DNA of 36,988 nucleotides from Brevundimonas sp. UBA7534 (GTDB lineage Bacteria > Pseudomonadota > Alphaproteobacteria > Caulobacterales > Caulobacteraceae), in NCBI RefSeq assembly GCF_002479325.1, contig NZ_DLMO01000162.1:1-36988 (forward strand). Direction: 5' to 3'. The position numbers and the translations under genes were made by a program. Below the pieces are notes generated by a model. It was given only the letters and a program-made list of their open reading frames with translations, was not told the origin of the DNA and did no database searches. This document shows positions 7,324 to 15,785 of this stretch, piece by piece (position 1 is the stretch's first letter; each line of letters starts with the position of its first letter).

Positions 7324-8256
7324 ATGGCCCGCCCGTCGCTAAACGATCTGATGACCTTTGCGACGGTGGCCCGCCTTCGCAGCTTTCGGCGGGCGGCGGA
7401 TGAGCTGGGCGTGGCTCCCTCGACGCTCAGCCACGCCTTGCGGACGCTCGAGACACGTCTCGGTGTGCGCTTGCTGAATCGGACAACGCGGAGCGTCTCA
7501 CCCACTGAGGCGGGAATCCGTCTGCTCGAAGGCCTGGGCCCAGCATTCGACCTGCTTGACGACGCGTTGGAGAGCGTCGCTCCATTCCGCGGGCAGGTGC
7601 AGGGCGTGGTCCGTCTGAATGCACCGCGTCTGGCCGTGGCGATGTTTGTCCGCGACATCCTGCCGAAGATGGCCGAACGGTTTCCCGAGGTGACCGTGGA
7701 TATCGTCGCGAAGGATCGTCTCGTCGATATTGTAGAACAGGGTTTCGATGTCGGCGTACGGCCGCATGACATGATCCCCAAGGACATGATCGCGGCGCCC
7801 ATGCCTGCCGGGCTTCGATACGTGTGCGTCGCGGCTCCGGCTTATCTCGAGCGCGCCGGCACGCCGGACACGCCGGAAGCTCTGAATCGCCATCGCTGCA
7901 TCGGCCACCGATTGCCGAGCGGCAAACCCTATCGCTGGGAGTTCGAGCGCAACGGAACTCCGCTAGCGCTCGCTATCAGCGGCCGTCTGGTCCTTGATGA
8001 CGAGGCGCTGATGGTGGACGCCGCCGTCGCTGGTTTGGGCATCGCCTACGTTCCAGAGTTTGCGGCGTCCGGTGCGCTGACGCGGGGACGTTTACGCCAG
8101 GTCCTTTCGGACTGGATGCCGGGCGAAGAGAGGCTGGCGCTCTACTTCCCTGGGCATCGGTCTATCCCCCCTGCGTTGCGCGCTCTGCTGGATGTCGTCA
8201 GGGATGTCGGAGCCAGCCGAAAGCCTGGCGCGGCCTGGGCTTCAGCCCGCGATTGA
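7324..8256 (+). CDS. LysR-family transcriptional regulator
   Basis: A 310-residue LysR regulator. The N-terminal winged HTH (about 4-63) reads LNDLMTFATVARLRSFRRAA, then STLSHALRTLETRLGVRLLNRTTR (cited in pieces: STLSHALRTLETRLG). The rest is a periplasmic-binding-like effector domain (about 90-295) of the CrgA-like group that commonly controls small redox genes. It is divergent from the RidA-family gene, its most likely target. The spacer 7201-7323 is AT-richer near the LysR start and should hold both promoters. The inducer is unknown. Confidence 0.88.
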   Translation: MARPSLNDLMTFATVARLRSFRRAADELGVAPSTLSHALRTLETRLGVRLLNRTTRSVSPTEAGIRLLEGLGPAFDLLDDALESVAPFRGQVQGVVRLNAPRLAVAMFVRDILPKMAERFPEVTVDIVAKDRLVDIVEQGFDVGVRPHDMIPKDMIAAPMPAGLRYVCVAAPAYLERAGTPDTPEALNRHRCIGHRLPSGKPYRWEFERNGTPLALAISGRLVLDDEALMVDAAVAGLGIAYVPEFAASGALTRGRLRQVLSDWMPGEERLALYFPGHRSIPPALRALLDVVRDVGASRKPGAAWASARD

Positions 8257-8360
8257 TGCGACGGACCATGGGGATCGTGCTCGGTGATGATCGGCGGATC
8301 CCTCAGCTTTAATGCGGTGCGTCCGGGCCAATGATCTCATGGGGCGCTGGCCGACATGCC

Positions 8361-8385
8361 GCCTCCGGCTGCAAGAACCGGAGGC
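8361..8385 (+). terminator. Probable terminator after LysR gene
   Basis: Hairpin arms GCCTCCGG and CCGGAGGC are separated by nine bases and followed by GTCTTA. It lies 105 bases after the LysR stop and next to the convergent SDR stop. The T-run is poor, so efficiency is doubtful. Confidence 0.5.
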
Positions 8386-8395
8386 GTCTTAGGGA

Positions 8396-9148
8396 TCACG
8401 CTGTGGCGCCGCCGTCTGCGGTCAGGACGGAGCCGGTGATGACGCCGGCGGCCGCACTGGCCAGGAAGGCCACGGCGTTGGCGATCTCGGCCGGCTCGGC
8501 GAAACGTCCCAGCGCCGTCAAACCACGCTGGAACTCAGCGCTCTCGCCGTCCGCCGGGTTGGCCTCGGTATCCGTCGAGCCGGGGGCGACCAGATTGACC
8601 GTGACGCCCTGTGGCCCCAGTTCGCGGGCAAGACCACGCGTCAAAGACAGAAGCGCCGACTTCGACATGGCGTAGGCGGTCACGCCCGGGAACGGGACGC
8701 GATCCCCCAGGCTGGAGCCGATAAAGATGATGCGTCCGCCCGAGGTCAGATGCGGGATGGCGGCCTTGGAGAACAGCACCGGGGCCCGGACGTTGATGTC
8801 CATCATCGCCTGGTAGGCGTCCACATCGAGATCGGCGATCAGGCCATTGAAGCCCACTGCGGCGCTGTTGACGAGGATGTCCATCCCGCCAAGTGCTGTG
8901 ACGGCCTCCGCGACGGACCGTTCAATCGCCTTGGGGTCGGCGCTGTCGGCCTTGATGGCGAAAGCCCTGCGCCCCTTGACTGCGATCGCGCCTCTGACGC
9001 CCTCTGCGCGATCGGGGGAGTTGGCGTAGGTGAAGGCGACATCGGCACCGTTCTCGGCCAGGGCCAGAGCGATCGCCGCCCCGATGCCGCGAGAGCCGCC
9101 GGTGACGAGGGCGCGTTTCCCACTCAGATCAATCATCGTCTCATCCAT
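8396..9148 (-). CDS. SDR-family NAD(P)-dependent oxidoreductase
   Basis: A 250-residue classical short-chain dehydrogenase. The cofactor motif TGGSRGIG is at about 16-23, with NSAA in place of NNAG near 93, catalytic Ser in IGSSLG and the YAMSK catalytic pair near 160. The C-terminal ITGSVLTADGGATA part closes with the usual ADGG. The substrate cannot be predicted. It is divergent from a TetR gene with a palindrome in between, a pair commonly induced by electrophiles or xenobiotics. An internal ATG at 9136 (MIDLSGKRALVTGG) is an equally good start and would leave the palindrome outside the coding sequence. Confidence 0.9.
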   Translation of the reverse strand: MDETMIDLSGKRALVTGGSRGIGAAIALALAENGADVAFTYANSPDRAEGVRGAIAVKGRRAFAIKADSADPKAIERSVAEAVTALGGMDILVNSAAVGFNGLIADLDVDAYQAMMDINVRAPVLFSKAAIPHLTSGGRIIFIGSSLGDRVPFPGVTAYAMSKSALLSLTRGLARELGPQGVTVNLVAPGSTDTEANPADGESAEFQRGLTALGRFAEPAEIANAVAFLASAAAGVITGSVLTADGGATA

Positions 9149-9170
9149 TTATGCAGTGACTGGTGCATAA
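9149..9170. promoter_or_regulatory. Putative TetR operator between SDR and TetR genes
   Basis: A perfect inverted repeat with arms TTATGCA and TGCATAA around an 8-base spacer lies between the divergent SDR and TetR genes. Position and size fit a TetR dimer site. A possible minus-strand promoter (TTGACG, 17 bases, TACCTA) reads across it toward the SDR gene. Confidence 0.6.
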
Positions 9171-9219
9171 TTAGGTAGGGACGTTGAAAATGGGCGTCAA
9201 CGGAATTATACATCATTCA

Positions 9220-9888
9220 ATGCAGAATTTAGATTCACCCCTTTCCGAGGCGCTTCCGGCGCGGCGCGGCCGCGGCCGACCGCGGGCGTTTGATCGTGAC
9301 GCCGCGCTCGACACGGCGACCACCCTGTTCTGGTCCAAGGGTTATGAAGCGACCTCCATCGCGGACCTCACCCAAGCCATGGGCATAGGCGCCAAGAGCC
9401 TCTACGCGGCCTTTGGATCGAAGGACGACCTCTTCACCCAGGCGCTGCATCACTACGTGCGGAAATATGAGGGTCTGGCCTGGGATCGCGCCCGCCAGGC
9501 GACGACAGCACGCGAGGCGACCGCCGCCTTTCTTCACGATTCAGCCGCCGCCTTCTCAGGCGCGGTCTTCGACATCCCGCGCGGCTGTATGGCCACGATC
9601 GCCTCCATGGGGTGCGAGGGCCTGCCCGCGCTTCAGGCCTTCGCCAAAGACGTGGAGACGACGTTCAGCCGATTGAAGGCCCGCATCGATCGAGGCGTGG
9701 CGGAAGGAGATTTGCCGCAGGATCTCGACACCGCGCGACTGGCGCGCTTTGTGGAGACCGTCCAGGCGGGCATGTCGATCCGGGCCCGCAACGGCGCCGA
9801 CCGTTCCGAACTCGACAGCGTCGTCGATGTCGCGATGGCGGGGTGGGACGGCATTGTCAGCGCGGCCTCCGCTGCCGGTCGATCATAG
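9220..9888 (+). CDS. TetR/AcrR-family regulator
   Basis: A TetR repressor of 222 residues from the ATG at 9220. In-frame starts at 9190 (ATG) and 9184 (TTG) would add 10-12 residues. The HTH region is clear: GRGRPRAFDRDAALDTA, TLFWSKGYEATSIADLTQAM, GIGAKSLYAAFGSKDDLF. The C-terminal ligand domain carries IPRGCMATIAS, a pattern of the TetR group linked to quinone- and xenobiotic-responsive SDR or azoreductase genes. It is divergent from the SDR gene and convergent with the VOC gene 17 bases beyond its stop. Its likely targets are the SDR gene and itself. Confidence 0.86.
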   Translation: MQNLDSPLSEALPARRGRGRPRAFDRDAALDTATTLFWSKGYEATSIADLTQAMGIGAKSLYAAFGSKDDLFTQALHHYVRKYEGLAWDRARQATTAREATAAFLHDSAAAFSGAVFDIPRGCMATIASMGCEGLPALQAFAKDVETTFSRLKARIDRGVAEGDLPQDLDTARLARFVETVQAGMSIRARNGADRSELDSVVDVAMAGWDGIVSAASAAGRS

Positions 9889-9904
9889 GCGACATGGTCT
9901 GTGA

Positions 9905-10366
9905 TCAACTCAGGACCTCTGCGAGTTCGATGAGATTGCCGAAGGGGTCGCAGAAGAACGCGAGCTTGCGGTTGATCGCGGGGACGACGAAGGGATCTGT
10001 CACGATCGTCACCGCGCGTGCGCGCAGTCGCTCGATGGTCGCGTCCACGCTGGCGACGGCGAAACAGAGGTGATGATAGCCGCGATACTGCAGGCTATCG
10101 CTCAAATCTGCGTAGGGGCGAGTCTCGACCGGTACTGGCGCGCCGCCTCCCAGAATCTCGACGTAGAAATGGTCGTCAGCGGGCGGGGCGATATAGGCGA
10201 GCAGGCTGTCGCCGTGAGGCCAGGTCGCAACGATGCGGAAATCCAGAACGCCGACGTAGAAGTCGAGAGCTTGCTGCAGATCGGGCGTGCGGATGGCGAC
10301 GTGGTGGGCGCGCATGTCGGCGAAAACGGAGCCGTGATTCACAGCGGGCGGCGCGAAGTCAGGCAT
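9905..10366 (-). CDS. VOC-family (glyoxalase/dioxygenase-like) protein
   Basis: A 153-residue metal-dependent vicinal-oxygen-chelate fold protein with the two paired beta-alpha-beta-beta-beta units of the family. MRAHHVAIRTPDLQQALDFY holds the first metal His, HFYVEILGGG a metal-ligand Glu, GYHHLCFAV a second His and FFCDPFGNLIELAE the last Glu. Substrate unknown; lactoylglutathione lyase-like or dioxygenase-like activity is possible. The ATG with complement at 10364-10366 is preferred because AGGAGG stands six bases upstream. It lies downstream of the azoreductase gene on the same strand with a gap of about 116 bases. Confidence 0.85.
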   Translation of the reverse strand: MPDFAPPAVNHGSVFADMRAHHVAIRTPDLQQALDFYVGVLDFRIVATWPHGDSLLAYIAPPADDHFYVEILGGGAPVPVETRPYADLSDSLQYRGYHHLCFAVASVDATIERLRARAVTIVTDPFVVPAINRKLAFFCDPFGNLIELAEVLS

Positions 10367-10482
10367 GGAAGACCTCCTTTTCAACGCGCAGCGACGGCGG
10401 GACGTGGGTGGGGCATCGGTGGCTCGCTCGCTCCCAAGGGCAGGGCTCGGGCTGGCCAGCCGGGGGCTCGCCGAGGCGGGGT

Positions 10483-11109
10483 CTAGACGTCGTCGGACAA
10501 GGGCTGAGCGGCGACGACCGCGATTGTGGATTTCGCCTGGTTGATCGCCGCTTCTCGGGCGTCCGGTCCAAGGCTGATCCGCTCAGCCTGGACGAACGCG
10601 ACATCGCTGATCCCGATGAAGCCGAGCAGGAGGCGAAGATAGGGTTCCTGAAAATCCAGGCTCGCCAAGGGGCCTTCGGTATAGAGGCCGCCGCGGGACT
10701 GGATCACGATCGCCCTCTTGCCCCTGACGAGGCCCTGGACGCCCGCCTCGCCGTAAGCGAACGTGATCCTCGGCCGTATGACGTGGTCGAACCACGCTCT
10801 CAAACCGGTGGGTATGCTGAAGTTGTACATCGGCGCGCCGATCACGATGACATCGGCGGCGAAGACCTCGCCGATCAACTTGTCGGAGAGCCGACGCGCC
10901 GTCAGCTCCGGCGCGGTATTGGCCACGGCGCGCACGCCCGCGACGGTCTCGGGCGTCAGATGAGGGATCGGGTCCTGGCCGAGGTCGCGTCGCGTGACCG
11001 CCCCGCCGCTGTGAAACTCCACCAACTGTCGAACGGCGTAGTCGACCAGGAGGCTCGAGACCGAGGCGTCGCCCGCAACGCTGCTGGTGAGCGCGAGAAT
11101 ATTGGGCAC
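10483..11109 (-). CDS. azoR: FMN-dependent NADH-azoreductase
   Basis: A 208-residue flavodoxin-fold quinone/azo reductase, cytoplasmic, reducing quinones and azo compounds with NAD(P)H. Seen are the FMN-phosphate loop LTSSVAGDASVSS, the signature GAPMYNFSIPTGLRAWFDHV (given here in part as GAPMYNFSIP), the dimer-contact RAWFDHVIRP, and SRGG with GIS near the C-terminus. The start is GTG at 11109 with CGGAGC five bases upstream. It sits 168 bases downstream of a LysR gene on the same strand, which may activate it. The SDR, VOC and azoreductase neighbours together suggest an electrophile or quinone response patch. Confidence 0.92.
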   Translation of the reverse strand: MPNILALTSSVAGDASVSSLLVDYAVRQLVEFHSGGAVTRRDLGQDPIPHLTPETVAGVRAVANTAPELTARRLSDKLIGEVFAADVIVIGAPMYNFSIPTGLRAWFDHVIRPRITFAYGEAGVQGLVRGKRAIVIQSRGGLYTEGPLASLDFQEPYLRLLLGFIGISDVAFVQAERISLGPDAREAAINQAKSTIAVVAAQPLSDDV

Positions 11110-11277
11110 GTCGGGCTCCGGGCTGCTGCGAGAAGCTCGACTATCCCTGTTCCGATCGGGGATGAGTAGTCGCGCGGCGAGCGCCTCGGTGTCGCCATTC
11201 CGGCAACGCGGGGCGTCGGCTATCTGGGGCTCAAACAGCCCGACTGGAGTTGGCTCCGGCCGTGCGACCCTTCAGAG

Positions 11278-12141
11278 CTAAACGCACATCTCGATGAGCA
11301 ACTCGGTCAAGACGCGAATCTTGCGGGACGGATGCTGGCCGGGCGGCCTGAGGACGTAAGCCCCGCCCGGCGGCACCGGAAACTGCGGCATCACCTCCAC
11401 AAGTCTGCCGGCCTCCACGTGGGGCCGGGTGAAATCGTCCGGCAACCAGGCCAGCCCGAGCCCAGCCAGGGCCGCCGAGACGAGCGCGGTTCCGTTGTCA
11501 GCCTTGAACCGGCCGCGGGGACGGATCGAGACGGTTCGGTCGCCATCGATGAACTGCCAGGTCTCGGACCCCTGCATCAGAGCCTCGTGGTCCATGATGT
11601 CGTCCGGCGCCTGTGGCGCGCCATGGAGGCGGATGTAATCGGGGCTGGCGACGAGCTTGCCGTACACGGACCCGAACCTGCGGGCGATCAGGGTGGAATC
11701 CTGCAGATAGCCGACCCGAATGGCGCAATCGAAACCTTCGGCCACTAGGTCGACGAAACGATCCGAGTAGCAGGTCTGCAAGGTGAGCTTGGGGTGCCGT
11801 CGCGCCATTTCAGCGAGGGCAGGCGCATAGTGGGTCGGGCCGAAGGTGAGGGGCGCGGCGACACGCAGACGGCCCTGAAGCTCCCCCTGTGGCGCGATCG
11901 TCTCCCGCGCCGTGTCGACCTCAGCGCAAATCCGGGCCGCATGGTCCCGAAAGGCCGCGCCCGCCTCGGTGAGGACGGCGCCGCGCGTGGTTCTCGACAG
12001 GAGTTGCACGCCCAGATCCGCTTCCAGCCTGAAAAGGCGGCGGCTGACGACGGACTTGGCGACGCCCAGCCGCCGCGCAGCGGGCGAAACGCCGAGGGTG
12101 TCCGCCACCTCCACGAAGGTGCGCAGTTCGTCGATGTGCAT
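11278..12141 (-). CDS. LysR-family transcriptional regulator
   Basis: A 287-residue LysR regulator starting at the ATG with complement at 12139-12141, preceded by AAGGAGG about eight bases away. The frame stays open upstream to 12708, but that extension overlaps the divergent porin gene and lacks domain content. The HTH reads LRTFVEVADTLGVSPAARRL and then SVVSRRLFRLEADLGVQLL. The effector domain follows with the WLPDDF and GLGLAWLP stretches of the CrgA-like group. It faces the alginate-export-like gene and lies upstream of azoR. Either could be its target. Confidence 0.88.
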   Translation of the reverse strand: MHIDELRTFVEVADTLGVSPAARRLGVAKSVVSRRLFRLEADLGVQLLSRTTRGAVLTEAGAAFRDHAARICAEVDTARETIAPQGELQGRLRVAAPLTFGPTHYAPALAEMARRHPKLTLQTCYSDRFVDLVAEGFDCAIRVGYLQDSTLIARRFGSVYGKLVASPDYIRLHGAPQAPDDIMDHEALMQGSETWQFIDGDRTVSIRPRGRFKADNGTALVSAALAGLGLAWLPDDFTRPHVEAGRLVEVMPQFPVPPGGAYVLRPPGQHPSRKIRVLTELLIEMCV

Positions 12142-12267
12142 GATTGTTCCTCCTTGGGCGACACTGCGTAGCCCCATGGGGCCATACCGCATCGAAATCG
12201 GAACTGCCAATGTCGCAAGGGTCGGCGCTGTCGGCGTCTGCTCCACCTCCAACAAGAGAGATTCGGC

Positions 12268-13778
12268 ATGGCGTCCCGCCACCCCTTCGACCCGACCAAT
12301 CCCTCTTCCTTCCTCGCCATGGCCGGGCGGCGCAGCGGGTCGCTCCGTCGCGGGGCCGAGAAGCCCTTCGCGCGTCGGCTCTGCTGGAGAGGATGTCTGA
12401 CGGGGATCGCGGCCATCGCCGTTTCGGCGCCGGCTGCCTGGGCTCAGGCGCCGGCGAGCGTGGGCGGCCCCGGCATCACCATCGAGCGATACAGTGAGGA
12501 TTGGTCGGTTCTTGCGGACCCGCGGAGGCGCACGGGGCGCTGGACCGAACCGTTCAAATACCTTCCGCTCAACGACGCCGGAGACCTGTATCTGACCACC
12601 GGCCTTGAGGCGCGGACCCGATATGAATCCTACCAGCACGGGCAATGGGGGCAGCAGCCACGCAACGACTATCTCTGGAACCGTGTGATGCCCTACGCGG
12701 ACCTGCATATGGGTCAGCTGCGCGTGTTCGCCCAGCCGATCATCTCAGACATTTCCGGAGCCGATCGCGTCGAGACGCCTGTGGATACGACGGGCGTCGA
12801 TTTCCTGCAGGGCTTCGTCGGCCTGGAGATGGAGATTGCGTCGGGGACCACATTGGATCTAGCCGCTGGGCGGCGGCTGCGATCCTTGGGCGGCGGGCGT
12901 CTGGTGGATACGCGCTACGGCGTGAATGTGCCGTTGGCGTTCGATGGCGCCGATGTCTCCCTGACCCGGGGAACGCGTCGGATCACCGCCCTGGGTCTGC
13001 GGCCCGTCGAAAACCGTGTTGGCGACTTCGATGACCGGTCCTCGGACCAGAAGGCGTTGTGGGGGCTCTATGGAACCCAGTGGCTTGCCCAAGACCGCCG
13101 GACCGGCGTTGATCTCTATTGGTTGGGATTCCGGGATCGTAACGCGGTCTATGACCAGGGCTCGGGTCGCCAGACCGTTCACTCCTTCGGCATGCGCTGG
13201 TTCGGGGTCGAAGGCGGATGGCGATGGAACGTCGAGGGCGTCATCCAGCGCGGCGAGTTCAACGATGCCGCACAGCGGCCTGGGGCGTGGGCGGCGAAAT
13301 CCGTCGCCGATTTGCGACAGCTCCGCTCAGTCCCGAAGTCGTTATGATGATCGACTACATCTCCGGCGACGACGACCCCGACGACCCCGAGCTGAACACC
13401 TTCAACGCCCTGTTCCCCCGTGGGCGGTACTTCGTCGCCCAGTCGCCGATCGGTCCTCGCAACCTCATTCACCTCCAGCCTTCGGTCACCCTTCGTCCCC
13501 GTGACGACCTGGACGTCACCTTGATGGGGGCGGCCTACTGGCGCGAGAGCACTCGCGACGGAGTCTATTCCATTCCAGGAGCGCTGGTCCGCAGCGGCCG
13601 CGGCAGCAACGCTCGCTATATCGGCACCCAGATCGAGCTGTCAGCGACATGGCGCGCGACACAGGAGTTGGCGCTGGCGGTTTCGGCCGGCGCCCTCGGG
13701 GCCGGTCCCTTCATCCGCGAGACCGGATCATCGCAGACCATCTTTCTCGCCAGCGCCATGGCGACCTTCAAATACTAA
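12268..13778 (+). pseudogene. Alginate-export-type outer-membrane porin, frameshifted
   Basis: Encodes an outer-membrane beta-barrel of the alginate export (PF13372) kind, which would pass anionic oligosaccharides or other solutes. The first frame (12268 to about 13278) has a secretion signal ending near AAWAQA (about residue 60, with basic RRLCWRG before it). It then shows barrel features such as LTTGLEARTRYESY, VDFLQGFVGLEME, AAGRRLRSLGGGR and DTRYGVNVP. At about 13277 the frame is lost. The remaining barrel, ending in ATFKY with a C-terminal aromatic, continues in another frame to 13778. Restoring one G in the GG at 13277-13278 gives DAAQRAWGVGGEIRRRF and one open frame of about 500 residues. 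AAGAGAGA lies before the ATG. The gene is either inactivated or miscalled by one base. Confidence 0.8.
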
Positions 13779-13969
13779 TAAGCGCCGCCCTGGTCGGAAG
13801 CGGCTCGGATTCCGGGCGCATCGGCATCCGTCGCGTCCAGCCGCCGCGCTCGTCGCGTCTTCCTCACCAACAAGGCGCAGGGCGACCCTGGCGGGATCGG
13901 GGATCATCTCGAGGAACGGTCCCGGCCGTCGGGAATTTGCGTTGCAGACGAACAGACGGAAGCCGCACC

Positions 13970-14320
13970 ATGAAGATGCAGGGATTCATATTCGCCGACG
14001 CCGCAATGGAGCGCTCGCCCGGCCAGAAAGACGAGATTGAAACCGGCGATGTCGTTAATGACGCCGACGGCGCGCCGATCAGCATCGGCTACGGGCGTTG
14101 GGGGGCGGGATCGAGACTGACCGAAACCATGCGGGTTGATGACGTCATGATCGTGCTGGAGGGCGGACTTGAAGTAACGTCAGAGGGGAAAACCGTTTCG
14201 GCCGCGCCCGGCGCAATCGTGCACATGCCCAAGGGGGTGGAGGTGACCATCACCGCCGGGGCCGACGGCGCCAGGACGGCCTATGTGACCTATCCCAACT
14301 GGCGCACGGCCCGCAGTTGA
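13970..14320 (+). CDS. Small cupin-domain protein (EutQ-like)
   Basis: A 116-residue single-domain cupin. The beta-barrel core reads VDDVMIVLEGGLEVTSEG and APGAIVHMPKGVEVTITAG, matching EutQ-like or small pyrophosphatase/isomerase-type cupins. The usual first-motif metal ligands (HxH...E) are largely missing: only one His (in IVHMPKG) is in a plausible place, so metal binding is uncertain. GGAAG precedes the ATG at 13970. It lies about 190 bases downstream of the porin remnant on the same strand, and the spacer holds no recognisable gene. Function unknown. Confidence 0.7.
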   Translation: MKMQGFIFADAAMERSPGQKDEIETGDVVNDADGAPISIGYGRWGAGSRLTETMRVDDVMIVLEGGLEVTSEGKTVSAAPGAIVHMPKGVEVTITAGADGARTAYVTYPNWRTARS

Positions 14321-14363
14321 ACGGGACCGTATCAGGGCCTCTTCCCCGCTCATCGGTCCGTCT

Positions 14364-15233
14364 TCAGGGTGGTGGAAGGCCGGCTGGTGAACCGTCAGGC
14401 CCAAGCCTGCCCCAAACCGCCCCGATCAGGGCGCCGAGGGCCAGGAACTCCAGCAGGAATTGGCTCCAGCTGAACAGGCCGATCCAGGGGTTGTCGCCGG
14501 TGAAGACGCCATAGAGGACGGTCCCGCCCACGACGCCTTTGATGAGGGCCGTCAGGAGCGCCAGCGAGGCCAGTCGCGCCCATAGCCGGGCCGGCAGACG
14601 ATCCCAGATCAGCGCGGTCAGGATGACGGCGCCGACGACGGCCTCGATGAAGCTGACGTAGGCGGCGACGGTGACATGGAAGGGATAGGGGAAGACGAAC
14701 AGGGGGGCGCGCGACAGATGATCGAAGGTGTCGAGCCAGGGGTTCAGAAACGGATGGATCAGGCGTTGGGCGCCGGTCGCCACGGCCGCCGCCGCGAGCG
14801 CCGCGGCCATCGCCGAGATCGGTCCACGCGCCCAACGCACCGCCACCGCGCAGAGCAGTGCGAGGATCAGGGACCGGAGCAGGGGCTTGATGAGGCCGAT
14901 CGCGCCATAGGCCCAGCCGCCGGTGACCACGCCGTTCATGACCGCGACCCTGAAGGTCTCCTGCAGCAGCACCAGTATGGCGAAGGCGAGCAGCGTCCGG
15001 CCCGCCAAAGATCCACCAAGTCCCCGCGGTCCCGCGGTTGCAAGCGCCATGATCAGGCCGCCCGCGACCAAGGCGGTGTGCAGCCATGTCGCCCACAATG
15101 GCGGGGTCGGAATGGGGAAGGGGACGCCTGCGGCGAGCAGGCCGACATGGATGCTCAGCGCGATGAAGCCGGCGACGAGACAGGCCGCCGCAAGCACGCC
15201 CGTTCGGCGGAAGTCGGAAACTGAGAAAAGCAT
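14364..15233 (-). CDS. Polytopic membrane protein of unknown function
   Basis: A 289-residue inner-membrane protein with seven to eight hydrophobic helices (for example TGVLAAACLVAGFIALSI, LLAFAILVLLQETFRVAVM, SLILALLCAVAV, and a C-terminal pair around FLLEFLALGALIGAVW). No family was recognised. The ATG with complement at 15231-15233 is chosen because GCGAGG lies close upstream; the longer frame to 15473 is Arg-rich without domain features. Polar residues inside the bundle (Glu in LLQETF, His in RLIHPFLNP, Asp/His in LDTFDHLS) could form a site. It is convergent with the cupin gene. Confidence 0.7.
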   Translation of the reverse strand: MLFSVSDFRRTGVLAAACLVAGFIALSIHVGLLAAGVPFPIPTPPLWATWLHTALVAGGLIMALATAGPRGLGGSLAGRTLLAFAILVLLQETFRVAVMNGVVTGGWAYGAIGLIKPLLRSLILALLCAVAVRWARGPISAMAAALAAAAVATGAQRLIHPFLNPWLDTFDHLSRAPLFVFPYPFHVTVAAYVSFIEAVVGAVILTALIWDRLPARLWARLASLALLTALIKGVVGGTVLYGVFTGDNPWIGLFSWSQFLLEFLALGALIGAVWGRLGPDGSPAGLPPP

Positions 15234-15785
15234 ATGGCCTCGCCGTGCGTTGTTTCCGCCCGCGCACCGAGTTGAGCCTCGCCTTCGCCCGACGCTAGCG
15301 CCTTTTCGTGCGCCACCGCGTCTCCATTCGGGGAAGGTTGGAAAGGCAAGAGAGTGAGGCAAGCCGCCTGAGGGCGCCGTCGCAAACGCCGTCCGTAGCC
15401 GGAGGCCGGACCGATTGGCCCCTCCATCCGGGCAGACGCCGCCCGAGCCGACGCGAACAGCCGCCAGGGGCAAATCCGGTCGCTACAGCCTCTGTCCTGC
15501 CAAGCTGACGGTTGGATCCCGGGGGGCGAAGCGCTGGAACGGCGTGCGCCGGCAGGCCAGCTTGCCCGGTACGTCCACAGAGGGGAAGGCGAGGCGGCTC
15601 TAGATCGTTTCGCCGCCACCGTACGCGTTCCTCGCACGGCGACACAGTGTGCCGGTGTCGCGGTCTATCCCGGAGGGAGGAGGCTGCGAGAACCTGTGCA
15701 TTGGGGCTGCTCAAGGCCTCGCACCGAACTTCGGCGCTCCGGCTCGCGCCGGACCGGCGCCCCTTGCGAGTGAAACGAGGACAGA
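15234..15785. other. 550-bp gene-free region upstream of amidohydrolase
   Basis: No reading frame here has convincing codon use or similarity; the minus-strand frame around 15295-15714 is Arg/Pro-rich and shadow-like. The region should hold divergent promoters for the membrane protein and the amidohydrolase. GAGGAC at its right edge is the ribosome site of the latter. Confidence 0.5.

Noticed and set aside
11110..11277. Possible small gene between the LysR and azoreductase genes
   Set aside because: Frames are short, lack ribosome sites and show no recognisable domain; the stretch is more likely a promoter region.
15295..15714. Minus-strand frame upstream of the amidohydrolase
   Set aside because: Arg/Pro/Ser-rich product with no domain, no ribosome site and shadow-like codon use.
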